Notes: generated from the sequence alone by a model not told the origin. A stretch of 64,000 nucleotides of DNA from Salinicola lusitanus (GCF_003206045.1 NZ_PZJM01000006.1:58236-122235); one strand, 5' to 3'. Shown: positions 49,947 through 59,202, numbered from the stretch's first letter. Translations and numbers: made by a program.

Positions 49947-50735
49947 TCAGCCAGCCAGTCGATAGCTGTTACGGCCTTCCTGCTTGGCGTCCAGCAGGAC
50001 GCGGTCGGCCCGATTGACCGTATCCAGTGGCGCCTCCACCATCGAGTGCTCGGCCACCCCAATGCTCACGGTGATCGAGACGGGGATGTCGGTCACGGCA
50101 AACGTCAGGTTGCGCAGATACTCGATGAGCCTGGCGACGATCTGGCCCGCCTGCTCAAGAGAGGTGTTCTGCATCAGCAGCACGAACTCCTCGCCACCCC
50201 AGCGGCCACAGAGATCCCCCGCGCGCATCTGACCGCGCAGTGATTCGGCCAGGCTGACCAGGATGCGATCGCCGCCGTCGTGGCCATAGCGATCGTTGAT
50301 CTGCTTGAAATGATCGATATCCAGCATCGCGACGCAAAACGGCTTGCCGCCCCGCACCGCTTCCACGCCAGCCTGGATCAACTGCTCATCCATCAGACGC
50401 CGGTTGGCCAGGCCGGTCAGCGGATCGTGGGTGGCGGCGGTCTTGAGTGCCTGATTGCGTTCACGCATCAGCTGCTGGTAGCGATCCGAGATGCGCGAGA
50501 GCTTGCGCTCCTTGTTGAGCTGGCGTTCGTACTGCTGCTTGAGACTGGCCAGGTCCGTCTGGGTGAACTGCTGATAGCCGTCGGCGATGTTCAGTAGTCG
50601 TTCCAGACGCTTCTGCTCATCGATATGGAGGCGGTAGAGCTGTCCCAGGGCGGCATGCAGGGGGTGGTCCCGGTGATCCGGCGCTGCCAGCAAGGCTTCG
50701 ATCTGCTCGAGCAGGGGATGCATCGCGCTGGTCAC
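49947..50735 (-). CDS. siaD: SiaD-like diguanylate cyclase
   Basis: A 262-residue cytoplasmic GGDEF enzyme that makes c-di-GMP. A GTG start at 50735 overlaps the siaC stop (GTGA) and has AAGCAGG upstream. The N-terminal helical/coiled segment (about 20-105) is followed by the GGDEF domain with LTGLANRR, MLDIDHFKQIND and the active loop RWGGEEF. An RxxD inhibitory site (RAGD) sits before it. In P. aeruginosa, SiaD is activated by unphosphorylated SiaC. Last gene of siaABCD. Confidence 0.93.
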   Translation of the reverse strand: MTSAMHPLLEQIEALLAAPDHRDHPLHAALGQLYRLHIDEQKRLERLLNIADGYQQFTQTDLASLKQQYERQLNKERKLSRISDRYQQLMRERNQALKTAATHDPLTGLANRRLMDEQLIQAGVEAVRGGKPFCVAMLDIDHFKQINDRYGHDGGDRILVSLAESLRGQMRAGDLCGRWGGEEFVLLMQNTSLEQAGQIVARLIEYLRNLTFAVTDIPVSITVSIGVAEHSMVEAPLDTVNRADRVLLDAKQEGRNSYRLAG

Positions 50736-51121
50736 GGCGTCGCCTGCTTCGGTTCGATCGCGAACGGGAAGGTGCAGTCCTCGCGGAACTCCTCGGCCAG
50801 CTCGGCAATACGCTCGTTTTCGGCATGGTAGCGCCAGTCGACGCTGACCGGCCTGCCTTGCCGATGGGCGTCTTCGAGAAGATCGAAGATGTCCATCATG
50901 GCCTTGACCGAGCTGGTATTGAGGTAGACCAGTTGCAGCTCGAGCCGCAGCGGCAACCGATTCTGTTCGAGGAATGAGCCGATCCAGCGGATGATCTGGT
51001 CGAACAGCTCGAACGCGTTCTCCGGGTAGGAGTCGCCCTGCATGGTCAGGCATCCCGTCTCCCAGTCACCACGGACGGTGGGTGTCGACTGGGTGCCTGA
51101 AATCTGGATATCGGAATTCAT
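50732..51121 (-). CDS. siaC: SiaC, phospho-switch partner of the diguanylate cyclase
   Basis: A 129-residue DUF1987 protein. The start at M 51121 is by analogy with the family N-terminus (ISGTQSTPTVRGDW near the beginning); upstream in-frame codons overlap siaB. The switch threonine is T69 in YLNTSSVKAMMD, equivalent to Thr68 of P. aeruginosa SiaC, the residue phosphorylated by SiaB and dephosphorylated by SiaA. FREDCTFPFAI is the conserved C-terminal block. Confidence 0.92.
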   Translation of the reverse strand: MNSDIQISGTQSTPTVRGDWETGCLTMQGDSYPENAFELFDQIIRWIGSFLEQNRLPLRLELQLVYLNTSSVKAMMDIFDLLEDAHRQGRPVSVDWRYHAENERIAELAEEFREDCTFPFAIEPKQATP

Positions 51122-51135
51122 GGCGGTCGTCACGA

Positions 51136-51669
51136 TCAAACGGTGGCAGTCAGGCTGAAGAATGCCTGACCGTTGGGCAGCGGTTGGAGGCGGGCCTGCA
51201 GTGGCAAGCTCGACTTGCGTGCCATATCGAGTAGCCCCAGTCCGGCACCGCGGGTCGAGTCGGCATCGCGTGGCTGGCGCAGCTGACGTTTGTAGGCTTG
51301 CTTGAGCTCGGCCTTGTCGAGTTCGCCGATCTCTTCGATCACCTTGGCCAGTTCGCGGCCATCGTCCGCTTCCACGAGGTTGCCGGCGGAAACGGTGTAA
51401 CGACCTGCGTCGTCTCGCCCCACGGCGACGGTGGCCGTCGCGTCGCGCTCTCCATACTGTCGCCGGCGCGAATAGTGGCGGATGTTCTGCGTCATCTCGA
51501 TATAAATCGCGAAGACATCCATCGACGACGAGAGCGCCGCCTGCTCGCTGTCGAGGTAGTTGCGTAGCGCATTGCCGATCTCCTCGATCAGGCTGCGCGA
51601 GATCGGGCCGTTGAAGCAGAGCATGACACGCTGCTGCTGATAGCTCTCCCGCATCGCTAATAGGTCCAT
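51136..51669 (-). CDS. siaB: SiaB-like protein kinase of SiaC
   Basis: A 177-residue DUF6272/HATPase-like kinase. GGAGAG lies just before the ATG at 51669. Kinase-type ATP-binding elements are EMTQNIRHYS (N-box) and STRGAGLGLLDMARK (G-box). In P. aeruginosa, SiaB phosphorylates SiaC and thereby switches off SiaD activation. It ends shortly before the siaC start. Confidence 0.9.
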   Translation of the reverse strand: MDLLAMRESYQQQRVMLCFNGPISRSLIEEIGNALRNYLDSEQAALSSSMDVFAIYIEMTQNIRHYSRRRQYGERDATATVAVGRDDAGRYTVSAGNLVEADDGRELAKVIEEIGELDKAELKQAYKRQLRQPRDADSTRGAGLGLLDMARKSSLPLQARLQPLPNGQAFFSLTATV

Positions 51670-51727
51670 GGTCTCTCCGGACTTGAGGTCGAGTATAGAG
51701 CGAATGGCAGCTCGAGGGCGGACAGGG

Positions 51728-53743
51728 TCATGTCGGCCTGCTGCCTGGGTCGGGTTGAAACACCAGCAGGGTGATGTCGTCGCGCTGCGGATGAGTACCG
51801 CTATACGCCGCCAGCGCTTCTGCAAACGCGGCGACCTGGCCCGTCGGCGTCAGCGTGGCGTGGCGCGTCAGCATCTCGGCGAAGCGTTGACGGCCGAAGC
51901 CGAAGCCGCGCTCGCCGCCCGCCTGGTCCAGGAAGCCGTCACTGCAGAGCGTGTAACTCGCCCCGGGTCGCAGGGGCAGCTCGAGGTTGGCATAGCGCAT
52001 CCGGCGCTTCTGCATCAGCGCCCGGCGCCCGCCCGGATGACACTCGAGGCGCTCGCCGTCGGCGACGTGAAGCGCCATCTTGGCGCCGGCGAAACGCATC
52101 CGGCACTGGCGTTCGTCGATCCAGACCAGTCCCATGTCGATGTCAGTGGCGAGGTTGGCGGTAAGCGCCTCGCGCTGCAGCAGCTCGCGACACCGCGCGT
52201 CGACGTCATCGAGAATGGCGGCCGGGTCCGCGCAGCCGAGCCGCAGCACGGCATGATCGATGCTCGCCTTGACCAGCATGGTCATCAGCGCACCGGGGAC
52301 GCCATGGCCTGCGCAATCGATGACCCCCAGCAGGTAGCCCTCCGGCGTGGCGTGGAAGATGAAGATGTCACCGCCGACCTGGTCGCGTGGCTGCCAGATG
52401 ACCCCGTAGCGGCTGCCGAGTCGCGCATCCAGCGTCTCGCCCGGAAGAATGGCGCGCTGTATCAGGCTGGCGTAGGCGAGCGACGACTCGATCTGGCGAT
52501 GGGCCTGGGCCATTTCCCGGTTGGTCGCCTCCAGCGCCGCGGTGCGTTGGCGAACGGTAGCTTCCAACTGCTGGGTATGACGCTCCACCTGCGCCGCCAT
52601 GTCGGCGAAGGCGCGCGACAGCTCGCCAATCTCATCGCCCCGCTGAACCGGCAGTCGGGAGTCGTACCTGCCGTCGGCGATCGCCTGCGCCGACTGTTTC
52701 AGCCGACGCAGCGGCGCCAGGATCAGGCGCTCGCTGGTATAGATGAAACCGGCCAGCAGCAACACCAGGAGCACGACGGCGCCGAGACTCAGCGGCCACA
52801 GCCAGTGGGTCGCGATCAGTCGAGCGCTTTGCCGATCCAGTGCCGTGACCATCAGCCAGTCGAGCTGGGGGACATAGCCCACCGAGAGCAGGCGGGGCTG
52901 GCCGTCCAGATGGGCGGTCAGCATATAGACGTCGTCGGGGTCGGCGACGGCGCGCTGGATCACCTCACGGAGCTCGGCGCGTTCGTCCTCGCCATCGAGG
53001 AGGGCGGCCAACTGCTGTCCTCGAGCGAGGTCACCGTTGTCCGCTTGCGCGTTGAAAGCGATCCGTGAGGCATCCGGATAGGCAAGTAACGCCCCCTGGC
53101 GGTTGACGATCATCGGCGTTATGCCGTGGGCACGGGTACGAATGAACGCATCCAGGAACCGGCTCAGGTCGAGGCCGGTGCCGGCGATGCCCAGCGGCCG
53201 GCCGTCGTCGCGGATCACCACGTTGATCCATACCTTGGCTTCCTGCAGTTCGCGGTCGATGTTGACGTTGAGCGTGTAGGGTTGGCCGCTGGCGATGAGG
53301 TGCGAGTACCAGCTGTCGTCGGGGTCGGCTGCGCTCAGTCGGTAACGGGGCCGGCGATCGGTGGGCTCGTCGTCGCTGCTGAAGTAGTAGTCACCACTGG
53401 CATCGGCCACGGCGAAGTAGGTGTGGGCCGCGAACCCCTGGCGATAACTCTCGGCCTCGTCGAAGAAGCGCTGGCGCTTGGCAGGGTCTTGTTCGTCGGC
53501 CAGCCAGTCACGGGTAACCGGGGATTGGGCAAAGCGCTCGGCGAGTGCCAGCTCGCGGGAAATCGGCGCCAGGATGCGCTGCATCTGCAGCAGGGTGAAG
53601 TTCTCGGCATACGCCTGGGAGAACTGCTGGCGCACCGCGTCGACCGCCAGCCAGCCAATCAGCAAGGCGGGTACCAGTGCCACCAGACAAGCCGTCAACA
53701 GCGCGAGTGCCGATTTACCGCGTAATCCCCAACGAACGCCCAT
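51728..53743 (-). CDS. siaA: SiaA-like membrane sensor phosphatase (Cache-HAMP-PP2C)
   Basis: A 671-residue inner-membrane receptor. The ATG at 53743 is preferred over one 6 bases earlier because GAGG then sits at proper distance. Helix 1 (about 9-30) precedes a periplasmic Cache-like sensor with IDREL and GTGLDLSRFLDAF, helix 2 (about 310-335), and a HAMP region (LAPLRRLKQSAQAIADGRY). The cytoplasmic SpoIIE/PP2C phosphatase has GGDIFIF, DCAGHGVPGALMTM and CSDGFLDQ metal sites. It dephosphorylates SiaC in P. aeruginosa, so an extracellular signal raises c-di-GMP. Ligand unknown. Confidence 0.92.
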   Translation of the reverse strand: MGVRWGLRGKSALALLTACLVALVPALLIGWLAVDAVRQQFSQAYAENFTLLQMQRILAPISRELALAERFAQSPVTRDWLADEQDPAKRQRFFDEAESYRQGFAAHTYFAVADASGDYYFSSDDEPTDRRPRYRLSAADPDDSWYSHLIASGQPYTLNVNIDRELQEAKVWINVVIRDDGRPLGIAGTGLDLSRFLDAFIRTRAHGITPMIVNRQGALLAYPDASRIAFNAQADNGDLARGQQLAALLDGEDERAELREVIQRAVADPDDVYMLTAHLDGQPRLLSVGYVPQLDWLMVTALDRQSARLIATHWLWPLSLGAVVLLVLLLAGFIYTSERLILAPLRRLKQSAQAIADGRYDSRLPVQRGDEIGELSRAFADMAAQVERHTQQLEATVRQRTAALEATNREMAQAHRQIESSLAYASLIQRAILPGETLDARLGSRYGVIWQPRDQVGGDIFIFHATPEGYLLGVIDCAGHGVPGALMTMLVKASIDHAVLRLGCADPAAILDDVDARCRELLQREALTANLATDIDMGLVWIDERQCRMRFAGAKMALHVADGERLECHPGGRRALMQKRRMRYANLELPLRPGASYTLCSDGFLDQAGGERGFGFGRQRFAEMLTRHATLTPTGQVAAFAEALAAYSGTHPQRDDITLLVFQPDPGSRPT

Positions 53744-53940
53744 GGTCATCCTCGATCGACGATCCGCACGGGACCCGTGCGACTGTCCGGTGGCGGAGAG
53801 TCACAGCGATAGGCGGCGTCATGAAGCCTCGAGCATGGCAGCAATCACGCCACGACCAAGCATCGGTTAAAGCGGGTTTACACGCGTTATTGGCGGTTTT
53901 GGCGAGGCGCCGCAGGGTCGTGGACCCTGCCGCCCGGGGT

Positions 53941-54948
53941 TCAGCGCGTCGAGGAGGCGCGCTGCTTGTTCATCATGCGCAGAAATGCTTTGCCTGCCGT
54001 GGCAATGAATAACGGAAAGCCGGCCAGCAAATAGAAATAGTAGGTGACGAAACGCCAGATCAGGACGGCGGCGGCCGCGCTCTGTGCGCCGATCAGCGGC
54101 GTCAGCAGGGCCGAGGAGGTGAGCTCCGCGCCGCCCGCGCCGCCGGGGAGAAAACTGAGCTGGCCGGCAGCCATGGAAACCATCTGCACCAGGAAAGTCC
54201 ACGCCCAATCGATGTGCTGGCCGAGCCCCTGGACCACCAGATAGAGAACGCTGTAACGGATCAGCCAATGCGCGCAGCAGAGCAGGAATACGGCGAGCAG
54301 TAGCCAGCGCGGCAGCCGCAGCGTCTCCACCAAGGAGTTCCTGAAATGCAACAGGCGGCGGGCAAAGCCGAATCGTGAGCGGCGTTTGACGTTGAGCTTG
54401 GCCAGCCAGCGTCCGGTGATATGCATGACCCGCGCGTAGTGGGTCAGTGTCAGCCATAGCAGGGCGAGAGCGGTGACCAGCAAGAGCGTGGGTAGTCCCA
54501 CCAGCCAGCCGAGCTTCAGGTCGACCGCTTCGATCAGCACGTAGAGCGCGACGCCGATCAGGCCGGAGAGGAAGAACAGCAGGTCGGTCAACTGATCGAC
54601 CGCGAAGATCGCCGATGCCTGAGCCGGACGGACACCGCGCCGGGCCAGCAGACCGAGCAGGGTCAGCGGACCACCGGTACCTCCCGGCGTGGCGCAGATG
54701 GCGAACTCGGTGGCCATGACGATGGAGAACGCTCGGATCTGGGAGAGTTTCCCCGCGCGCCCGGCCAGCAGCAACCTCAGGCGCAAGGCATTGACGTTCC
54801 AGCAGATCACGACCATGCCCATCATCAGCAACAACTGCGAGGTAGGAAACCCTCGCAGTTCGGTGACGATACCGCGTCCCCCGACCAGGATGGGTATTGC
54901 CAGCGCTGCCACCAGGCCCAGCGCGAGTAGCCACAGGATGCGCTTCAT
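53941..54948 (-). CDS. UPF0104/flippase-like integral membrane protein
   Basis: A 335-residue protein with about eight membrane helices of the lysylphosphatidylglycerol-synthase transmembrane (UPF0104, YbhN/AglD-like) family. The conserved segments TPGGTGGPLTLLGLLARRG and LSFLPGGAGGAELTSSALL are visible. No catalytic aminoacyl-transfer domain follows, so it is not a full MprF. Members are often proposed to move lipid-linked sugars or lipids. Its start overlaps the DUF2334 gene stop by 4 bases, linking it to the glycosyltransferase operon. Confidence 0.85.
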   Translation of the reverse strand: MKRILWLLALGLVAALAIPILVGGRGIVTELRGFPTSQLLLMMGMVVICWNVNALRLRLLLAGRAGKLSQIRAFSIVMATEFAICATPGGTGGPLTLLGLLARRGVRPAQASAIFAVDQLTDLLFFLSGLIGVALYVLIEAVDLKLGWLVGLPTLLLVTALALLWLTLTHYARVMHITGRWLAKLNVKRRSRFGFARRLLHFRNSLVETLRLPRWLLLAVFLLCCAHWLIRYSVLYLVVQGLGQHIDWAWTFLVQMVSMAAGQLSFLPGGAGGAELTSSALLTPLIGAQSAAAAVLIWRFVTYYFYLLAGFPLFIATAGKAFLRMMNKQRASSTR

Positions 54949-55757
54949 GCCGCGGAGCGATCCTTGTTCGCCGATCCGGCGAGATTGGCTGGGGCGGGAT
55001 CAGGGGCCTGGTCGAGCCAGGCCTGCTTGGTCAACGGCTGCCTTCCCGTCTCCAGCAGATGCTCCACGAGATGCAGCCAGTAGTCATGGGAGACGCGATG
55101 GCGCATATCCACGGGATGCAGCGCCAAACGCAACAGCGGTGCGTGCTGGAAACGGCGGTACTGGAGTGCACTGACCACTCTCGACATGCCGCGGCGCCAG
55201 GCGCTCCGGGCGCTCCACACGATGCTGGGCGCGTCCAGCGACGCTAGCGATGGCAAGCGATAGAGGTGTTGCAGATCGCTGGTGTAGGTGAACGGGCGTT
55301 GCTGCAGGGCCTTCCGGGTACCTTCGCTCATCAGCCAGGCGGGGGCGACGAAACCGCCATGCGGCCAGCCGCAGGCGTCGAACTGGGCCATGCCCTCGTC
55401 GAGCAGGGCGCCGGCGCGATCCTGGTCGAGGGTGTAGAACTCCCCCTCCCAGGTGTAGATCCGGCGCATGTAGAAATCCCGCAACGAACGGGGCGCCGAC
55501 GCATCGTCCCGGTGAAAGTAGCCATGCAGCGTCAGTTCGTCCCCTCGCGCCAGGCGGTCATCGAGAACCCGGCGCAGCAGGTCGCTGTCGCGGCACTCGC
55601 CCCGGCCATGGAAGTTGGGGACGACGAGCCAGGTCATCGGAATGCGCTGGCCGAGCCGTTCGCCGAGACGATCGATCGCCTCGACGAACGGCTGGTAATC
55701 GGGCCAGGTTTCGGGGGCGATGTCGTGGAGCACCAGCGCGAAATGCGAATTATCCAT
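54945..55757 (-). CDS. DUF2334 polysaccharide-deacetylase-like protein
   Basis: A 270-residue cytoplasmic protein of the DUF2334 group, related to NodB-type deacetylases. The start at M 55757 lies within the last codons of the glycosyltransferase gene. LVLHDIAPETW carries the first metal-binding aspartate, LTLHGYFHRD the two-histidine motif, and APAWLMSEG the later conserved block. A metal-dependent N-deacetylase acting on a glycolipid or glycan intermediate is the best guess; substrate unknown. Confidence 0.83.
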   Translation of the reverse strand: MDNSHFALVLHDIAPETWPDYQPFVEAIDRLGERLGQRIPMTWLVVPNFHGRGECRDSDLLRRVLDDRLARGDELTLHGYFHRDDASAPRSLRDFYMRRIYTWEGEFYTLDQDRAGALLDEGMAQFDACGWPHGGFVAPAWLMSEGTRKALQQRPFTYTSDLQHLYRLPSLASLDAPSIVWSARSAWRRGMSRVVSALQYRRFQHAPLLRLALHPVDMRHRVSHDYWLHLVEHLLETGRQPLTKQAWLDQAPDPAPANLAGSANKDRSAA

Positions 55758-56883
55758 GCTGGGAACCCTGCTGGGCTTCTCCCGCACCTTCGGTGGCGCT
55801 GGTCAGCCGTCGATAGTGGGAGAGCAGGCCGTCGATGACGACATCCCAATCGTGGTTGCGCTCCACGTAGCGTCGCGCGCGGCGCCCGGCTTGTGAGGCA
55901 TCGTGGTTGGCGAACAGCTCCTTGACCGCGCGAGCCATGTCGGCGGGCGAATGGGGTTCGCTCAACAAGCCACAGCCCAGCGGCACGTTTTCGGCCAGGG
56001 CTCCCGCCCGGGCGGCGATCACGGGAATGCCGCTCGCCATGGCTTCCAGTGCCACCAGGCCAAAGGTTTCCTGGGTGCCCGCATGGACCAGCGCATCGCT
56101 GGAAGCCAGCCAGCTCGCGACCTCTTCGGTCGGGGTGTAACGGTCGATCACGCTGACATTGTCCGGCACCTGGCTGGGCATGCTCGGGCCAACCAGCAGC
56201 AGGTGGTAGCCCTTGCCCAGCAGCTGTGCGGTCTTCAGCAAGTCGTGGAGGTTCTTCTCGCGCGAGCCGCGGCCGACGAAGATCAGCAGTTTCGTGGTCT
56301 CGTCGAGGTTCAGTCCCTCGCGCAGGGCCGCGTTCCGACGGCTGGGGTGGAACGTCTCCAGATCGACGCCCAGCGGCTGGATGGCAACCCGCTCGATGCC
56401 GAGTCGGGTCAGCCGCTCGGCCATGACGCGGCTCGGAGCGAGGACCTGATCGAAGCGGCGATAGAGCTGATAGACGTAGCGCTCGATCAGCTTGTCGGTG
56501 CCTTTGCCGAGTCGATTGCTGATCAGTCGAGGCAGATCCGAGTGATAGAAGCCGACCACCGGTATGTCCAGCTTGCGGCCGGCGCGAAGCGCCGCCCAGC
56601 CAGTGACGTAGGGATCACCGGCCTCGATGATGTCCGGTGACAGGCGCACCAGCTCCCGTTCCCAGCCGCGACGCCGCAGCGGGAAGCGGTAACCTTGGCT
56701 GAACGGCAACGGCGGCGACGGTACCTCGTGAATGCCGTTGTGCGTGAAGAGCTGAGAGCCGGGGATCAGCAGGCTACAGGTGACACCAGGCAGCTTGGCG
56801 AGGCGCCGATGCTTGGCATCGAGATAAGTACGAACCCCGCCACTGGCGGGGGCATAGAACATCGTAACGTCGGCAATGTGCAA
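55750..56883 (-). CDS. Family 4 glycosyltransferase
   Basis: A 377-residue GT-B enzyme. A TTG at 56883 is chosen as the start because AGAGGAG lies 7 bases upstream and the product then begins with the family N-terminus (LHIADVTMFYAPASGGVRTY). An ATG 42 bases earlier has its AGGA directly abutting it. The nucleotide-sugar site is FVGRGSREKNLHDLL, and the C-terminal ExFGLVALEAMASGIPVIA loop (HAGTQETFGL) is of the GT4 type. The acceptor is probably a lipid. It heads the operon with the DUF2334 and flippase-like genes. Confidence 0.86.
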   Translation of the reverse strand: MHIADVTMFYAPASGGVRTYLDAKHRRLAKLPGVTCSLLIPGSQLFTHNGIHEVPSPPLPFSQGYRFPLRRRGWERELVRLSPDIIEAGDPYVTGWAALRAGRKLDIPVVGFYHSDLPRLISNRLGKGTDKLIERYVYQLYRRFDQVLAPSRVMAERLTRLGIERVAIQPLGVDLETFHPSRRNAALREGLNLDETTKLLIFVGRGSREKNLHDLLKTAQLLGKGYHLLLVGPSMPSQVPDNVSVIDRYTPTEEVASWLASSDALVHAGTQETFGLVALEAMASGIPVIAARAGALAENVPLGCGLLSEPHSPADMARAVKELFANHDASQAGRRARRYVERNHDWDVVIDGLLSHYRRLTSATEGAGEAQQGSQHG

Positions 56884-56997
56884 CGAGCCGCTCCTCTTGA
56901 AGACTTCCCTGTCGATACGGCGCATTCCTGAGAATGGCGATGACTACATTGCAGTATATCGTTTTACTGCCACAGGGCGTTCACACCAAAGTGGTAG

Positions 56998-57027
56998 CCT
57001 GCCGGCGCCGTTTCCGGCGTCGGCAGG
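56998..57027. terminator. Hairpin downstream of rnb
   Basis: CCTGCCGGCGCCG (56998-57010) pairs with CGGCGTCGGCAGG (57015-57027) with one G-T pair. It follows the rnb stop on the minus strand by 13 bp but lacks a clear T-tract. Confidence 0.5.
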
Positions 57028-57039
57028 CCATTACCGCGT

Positions 57040-58980
57040 TCACTCGGCGGGCGCGGCCACCAGCGAACGCGTCGCTTCACGGGCTTCGACGAGCTTGACG
57101 CGCAGTGAGCCGCCGAGCTGGTAACGCAGCTCGCCGTCGATCCGAATGCGGCCTTCCTTGTCGTCGATGGCCATCTGGTTGCGGTCGCTGTGAATCAGCG
57201 GCGCCGGCACGAACGCCGTGGCGCCGTTGGCCGTCAGGCGAACGCGCATGCCACCACGGCGGATGTCGATGATGTCGGCGTCGAAGACTTCACCCTTCTC
57301 GATGGTGGCGCCCAGATAGCGCACGTAGAGCCAGTCTTTGACGTCGCGTTCGGCCATTCGGTTCAGTCGGCGGCGTTCGGTCAACTGCTCCGTGAGCTGC
57401 TGGGTCGCCTCGGCCGGTGCCGCTTCGGACTTCAGCACCCGCTTGATCAGACGATGGTTGACCATGTCGCCGTACTTGCGGATCGGCGATGTCCAGGTGG
57501 CATAGGCGGGCAGGCCCAGGCCGAAGTGGGGCCCCGGCCGGGCCGACATGTTGGTGTAGCCCTGGAAGCGCCGCAGGCGGGCGTCCAGCCACGCATCCTC
57601 GCGCGCGTCCAGCGTGCGGCGAAGCTCCTTGTAGCGCGACAGTTCGGCGAGCTGCTCGCGCTCGACGGCGATTTCCTGGGTGGCCAGGAACTCGACGGCC
57701 TGGTCGATCTTCTCGGGCTCGAAGGCGTTGTGGACGTTGAAGATACCGTGGCCGATCTCCTTGGCCAGCAGGTCGGCGCAGCAGGCGTTGGCAACGATCA
57801 TCGCCTCTTCGATCATGCGCTGACCGATGCGACGCTCTTCGATGACGATGCCCAGCACATTGCCGGCGTCGTCGAGGTCGAACGCATAGTCCGGACGATC
57901 CTTGAACACCAGCGTGTTGGCTTCCCGCCAGGCCGCGCGGGCGCGGGCGAGGTCGGCCAGCGCCTTGAGCTGCTCGGCGATGGGCTCGGCCGGCGCTGCG
58001 GTGTCGGACCGCTCCTCGAGCCAGTCGGAGACGTCGTCGTAGGCCAGGCGAGCCTGGGAGCGAATCGTGGCGGCGAAAAAGCGGTATTCGCCCAGCGTGC
58101 CGTCGCGACCGACCTGCAGCCGGCAAGCCAGCACCGGGCGATCCACGTCCGGCTTCAGCGAGCACAGGTCGTCGGCCAGCGCTTCTGGCAGCATGGTGAT
58201 GTTCTGGCCCGGCAGGTAGACCGTGAAGGCGCGGGTGCGGGCCTCCTTGTCCGCCGGGTGGGACTCGCCCACATAGGCGGTGGGGTCGGCGATCGCGACC
58301 GTCATCGTCCAGCCGTCGTCGGTCGCTTCCACCCGCAGCGCATCGTCCATGTCGCGCGTCTTCTCACCATCGATGGTGAAGAACGGCTCGGCGGTCAGGT
58401 CCTCGCGCACCAGGCCCTCGTCCTGCAGCGGCCACTCATCGGCCGCCGGCGGGCACTCCTGCTCGAGCGCATGGCGAGCCAGGGTGACGCGCCACGGCAC
58501 TGCCGGATCGTCACTCTTGACCACCAATTCGTCGATCTGGGTGAAGAACCCCCGGTCGTCCGGGCGCAGCGGATGGCGAATCAGGCGCGCGACGATCCAG
58601 TCGCCGTCGGCGATGTCGGACTCTTCCAGCGAGCGCTTGAGGCGTGCCTTCAGCGACAGATTGATGGAGGGGTGGTCGGGAACCACGGCCAGGCGGCCGT
58701 CGCGTTTCTGCACGCGAGCCACGAAGCGATCCAGCGATGCCTCGATCAGCGTCTCGGGGTCGGCCTGTTTCTTGTCGCCATCCTCCTTGATGACCGCTTC
58801 GATGCGGTCGCCGTGAACGACCTGCTTCATGGCGGGGGGCGGAATGAAGTAGGAAGTACCGTCTTCGGCTTCGAGAAACCCGAAGCCCTTGTCGGTCGCC
58901 TTGATGGTGCCCTGGACACGCGGCGTATTGGCGCGGATGTCCTGCTTCAGCTGGGCCAGAAGAGAGTTGTTCTGCAGCAT
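57040..58980 (-). CDS. rnb: Exoribonuclease II
   Basis: A 646-residue RNase II (E. coli 644) that degrades RNA 3' to 5'. The start at 58980 reproduces the family N-terminus (LLAQLKQDI, then KATDKGFGFLE), although no strong ribosome site is visible. Two N-terminal cold-shock domains precede the RNB domain with TRDMDDALRV, the aspartate-rich active centre. A C-terminal S1 domain follows (GEVFDADIIDIRRGGMRVRL). The short C-terminus separates it from RNase R. Confidence 0.92.
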   Translation of the reverse strand: MLQNNSLLAQLKQDIRANTPRVQGTIKATDKGFGFLEAEDGTSYFIPPPAMKQVVHGDRIEAVIKEDGDKKQADPETLIEASLDRFVARVQKRDGRLAVVPDHPSINLSLKARLKRSLEESDIADGDWIVARLIRHPLRPDDRGFFTQIDELVVKSDDPAVPWRVTLARHALEQECPPAADEWPLQDEGLVREDLTAEPFFTIDGEKTRDMDDALRVEATDDGWTMTVAIADPTAYVGESHPADKEARTRAFTVYLPGQNITMLPEALADDLCSLKPDVDRPVLACRLQVGRDGTLGEYRFFAATIRSQARLAYDDVSDWLEERSDTAAPAEPIAEQLKALADLARARAAWREANTLVFKDRPDYAFDLDDAGNVLGIVIEERRIGQRMIEEAMIVANACCADLLAKEIGHGIFNVHNAFEPEKIDQAVEFLATQEIAVEREQLAELSRYKELRRTLDAREDAWLDARLRRFQGYTNMSARPGPHFGLGLPAYATWTSPIRKYGDMVNHRLIKRVLKSEAAPAEATQQLTEQLTERRRLNRMAERDVKDWLYVRYLGATIEKGEVFDADIIDIRRGGMRVRLTANGATAFVPAPLIHSDRNQMAIDDKEGRIRIDGELRYQLGGSLRVKLVEAREATRSLVAAPAE

Positions 58981-59133
58981 CGGATCGGATCGGTCGGTGG
59001 ACGAGAGCGACACTATACGGATTCCGCGTTGGCCACGCCAATCACACGCCGCCGTCCCAGGGATCGTTGGACCTGGCACGTTCGCTCACGAGAGGGCGTG
59101 AGACCAAAGTCGCTCCCTTTGGGTCTGGCAGAT

Positions 59134-59171
59134 TGGTATTCGACTGGTTATGTTGGTGGTATTGAACTGGT
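59134..59171 (+). promoter_or_regulatory. Tandem operator of the nag operon
   Basis: TGGTATTCGACTGGT (59134-59148) and TGGTATTGAACTGGT (59157-59171) are two direct copies of TGGTATTnnACTGGT, 23 bp apart and 32 bp before the regulator start. Such GntR/HutC-type sites are built from TGGT-like half-sites. Binding by the adjacent GntR protein is inferred. Confidence 0.6.
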
Positions 59172-59202
59172 ATCAGACTCCATCACTTCGGAACCGATCT
59201 TC

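Noticed and set aside
57190-59202. Open frame fused upstream of the GntR regulator
   Set aside because: This part is antisense to rnb. Only the segment from 59203 matches the GntR family.
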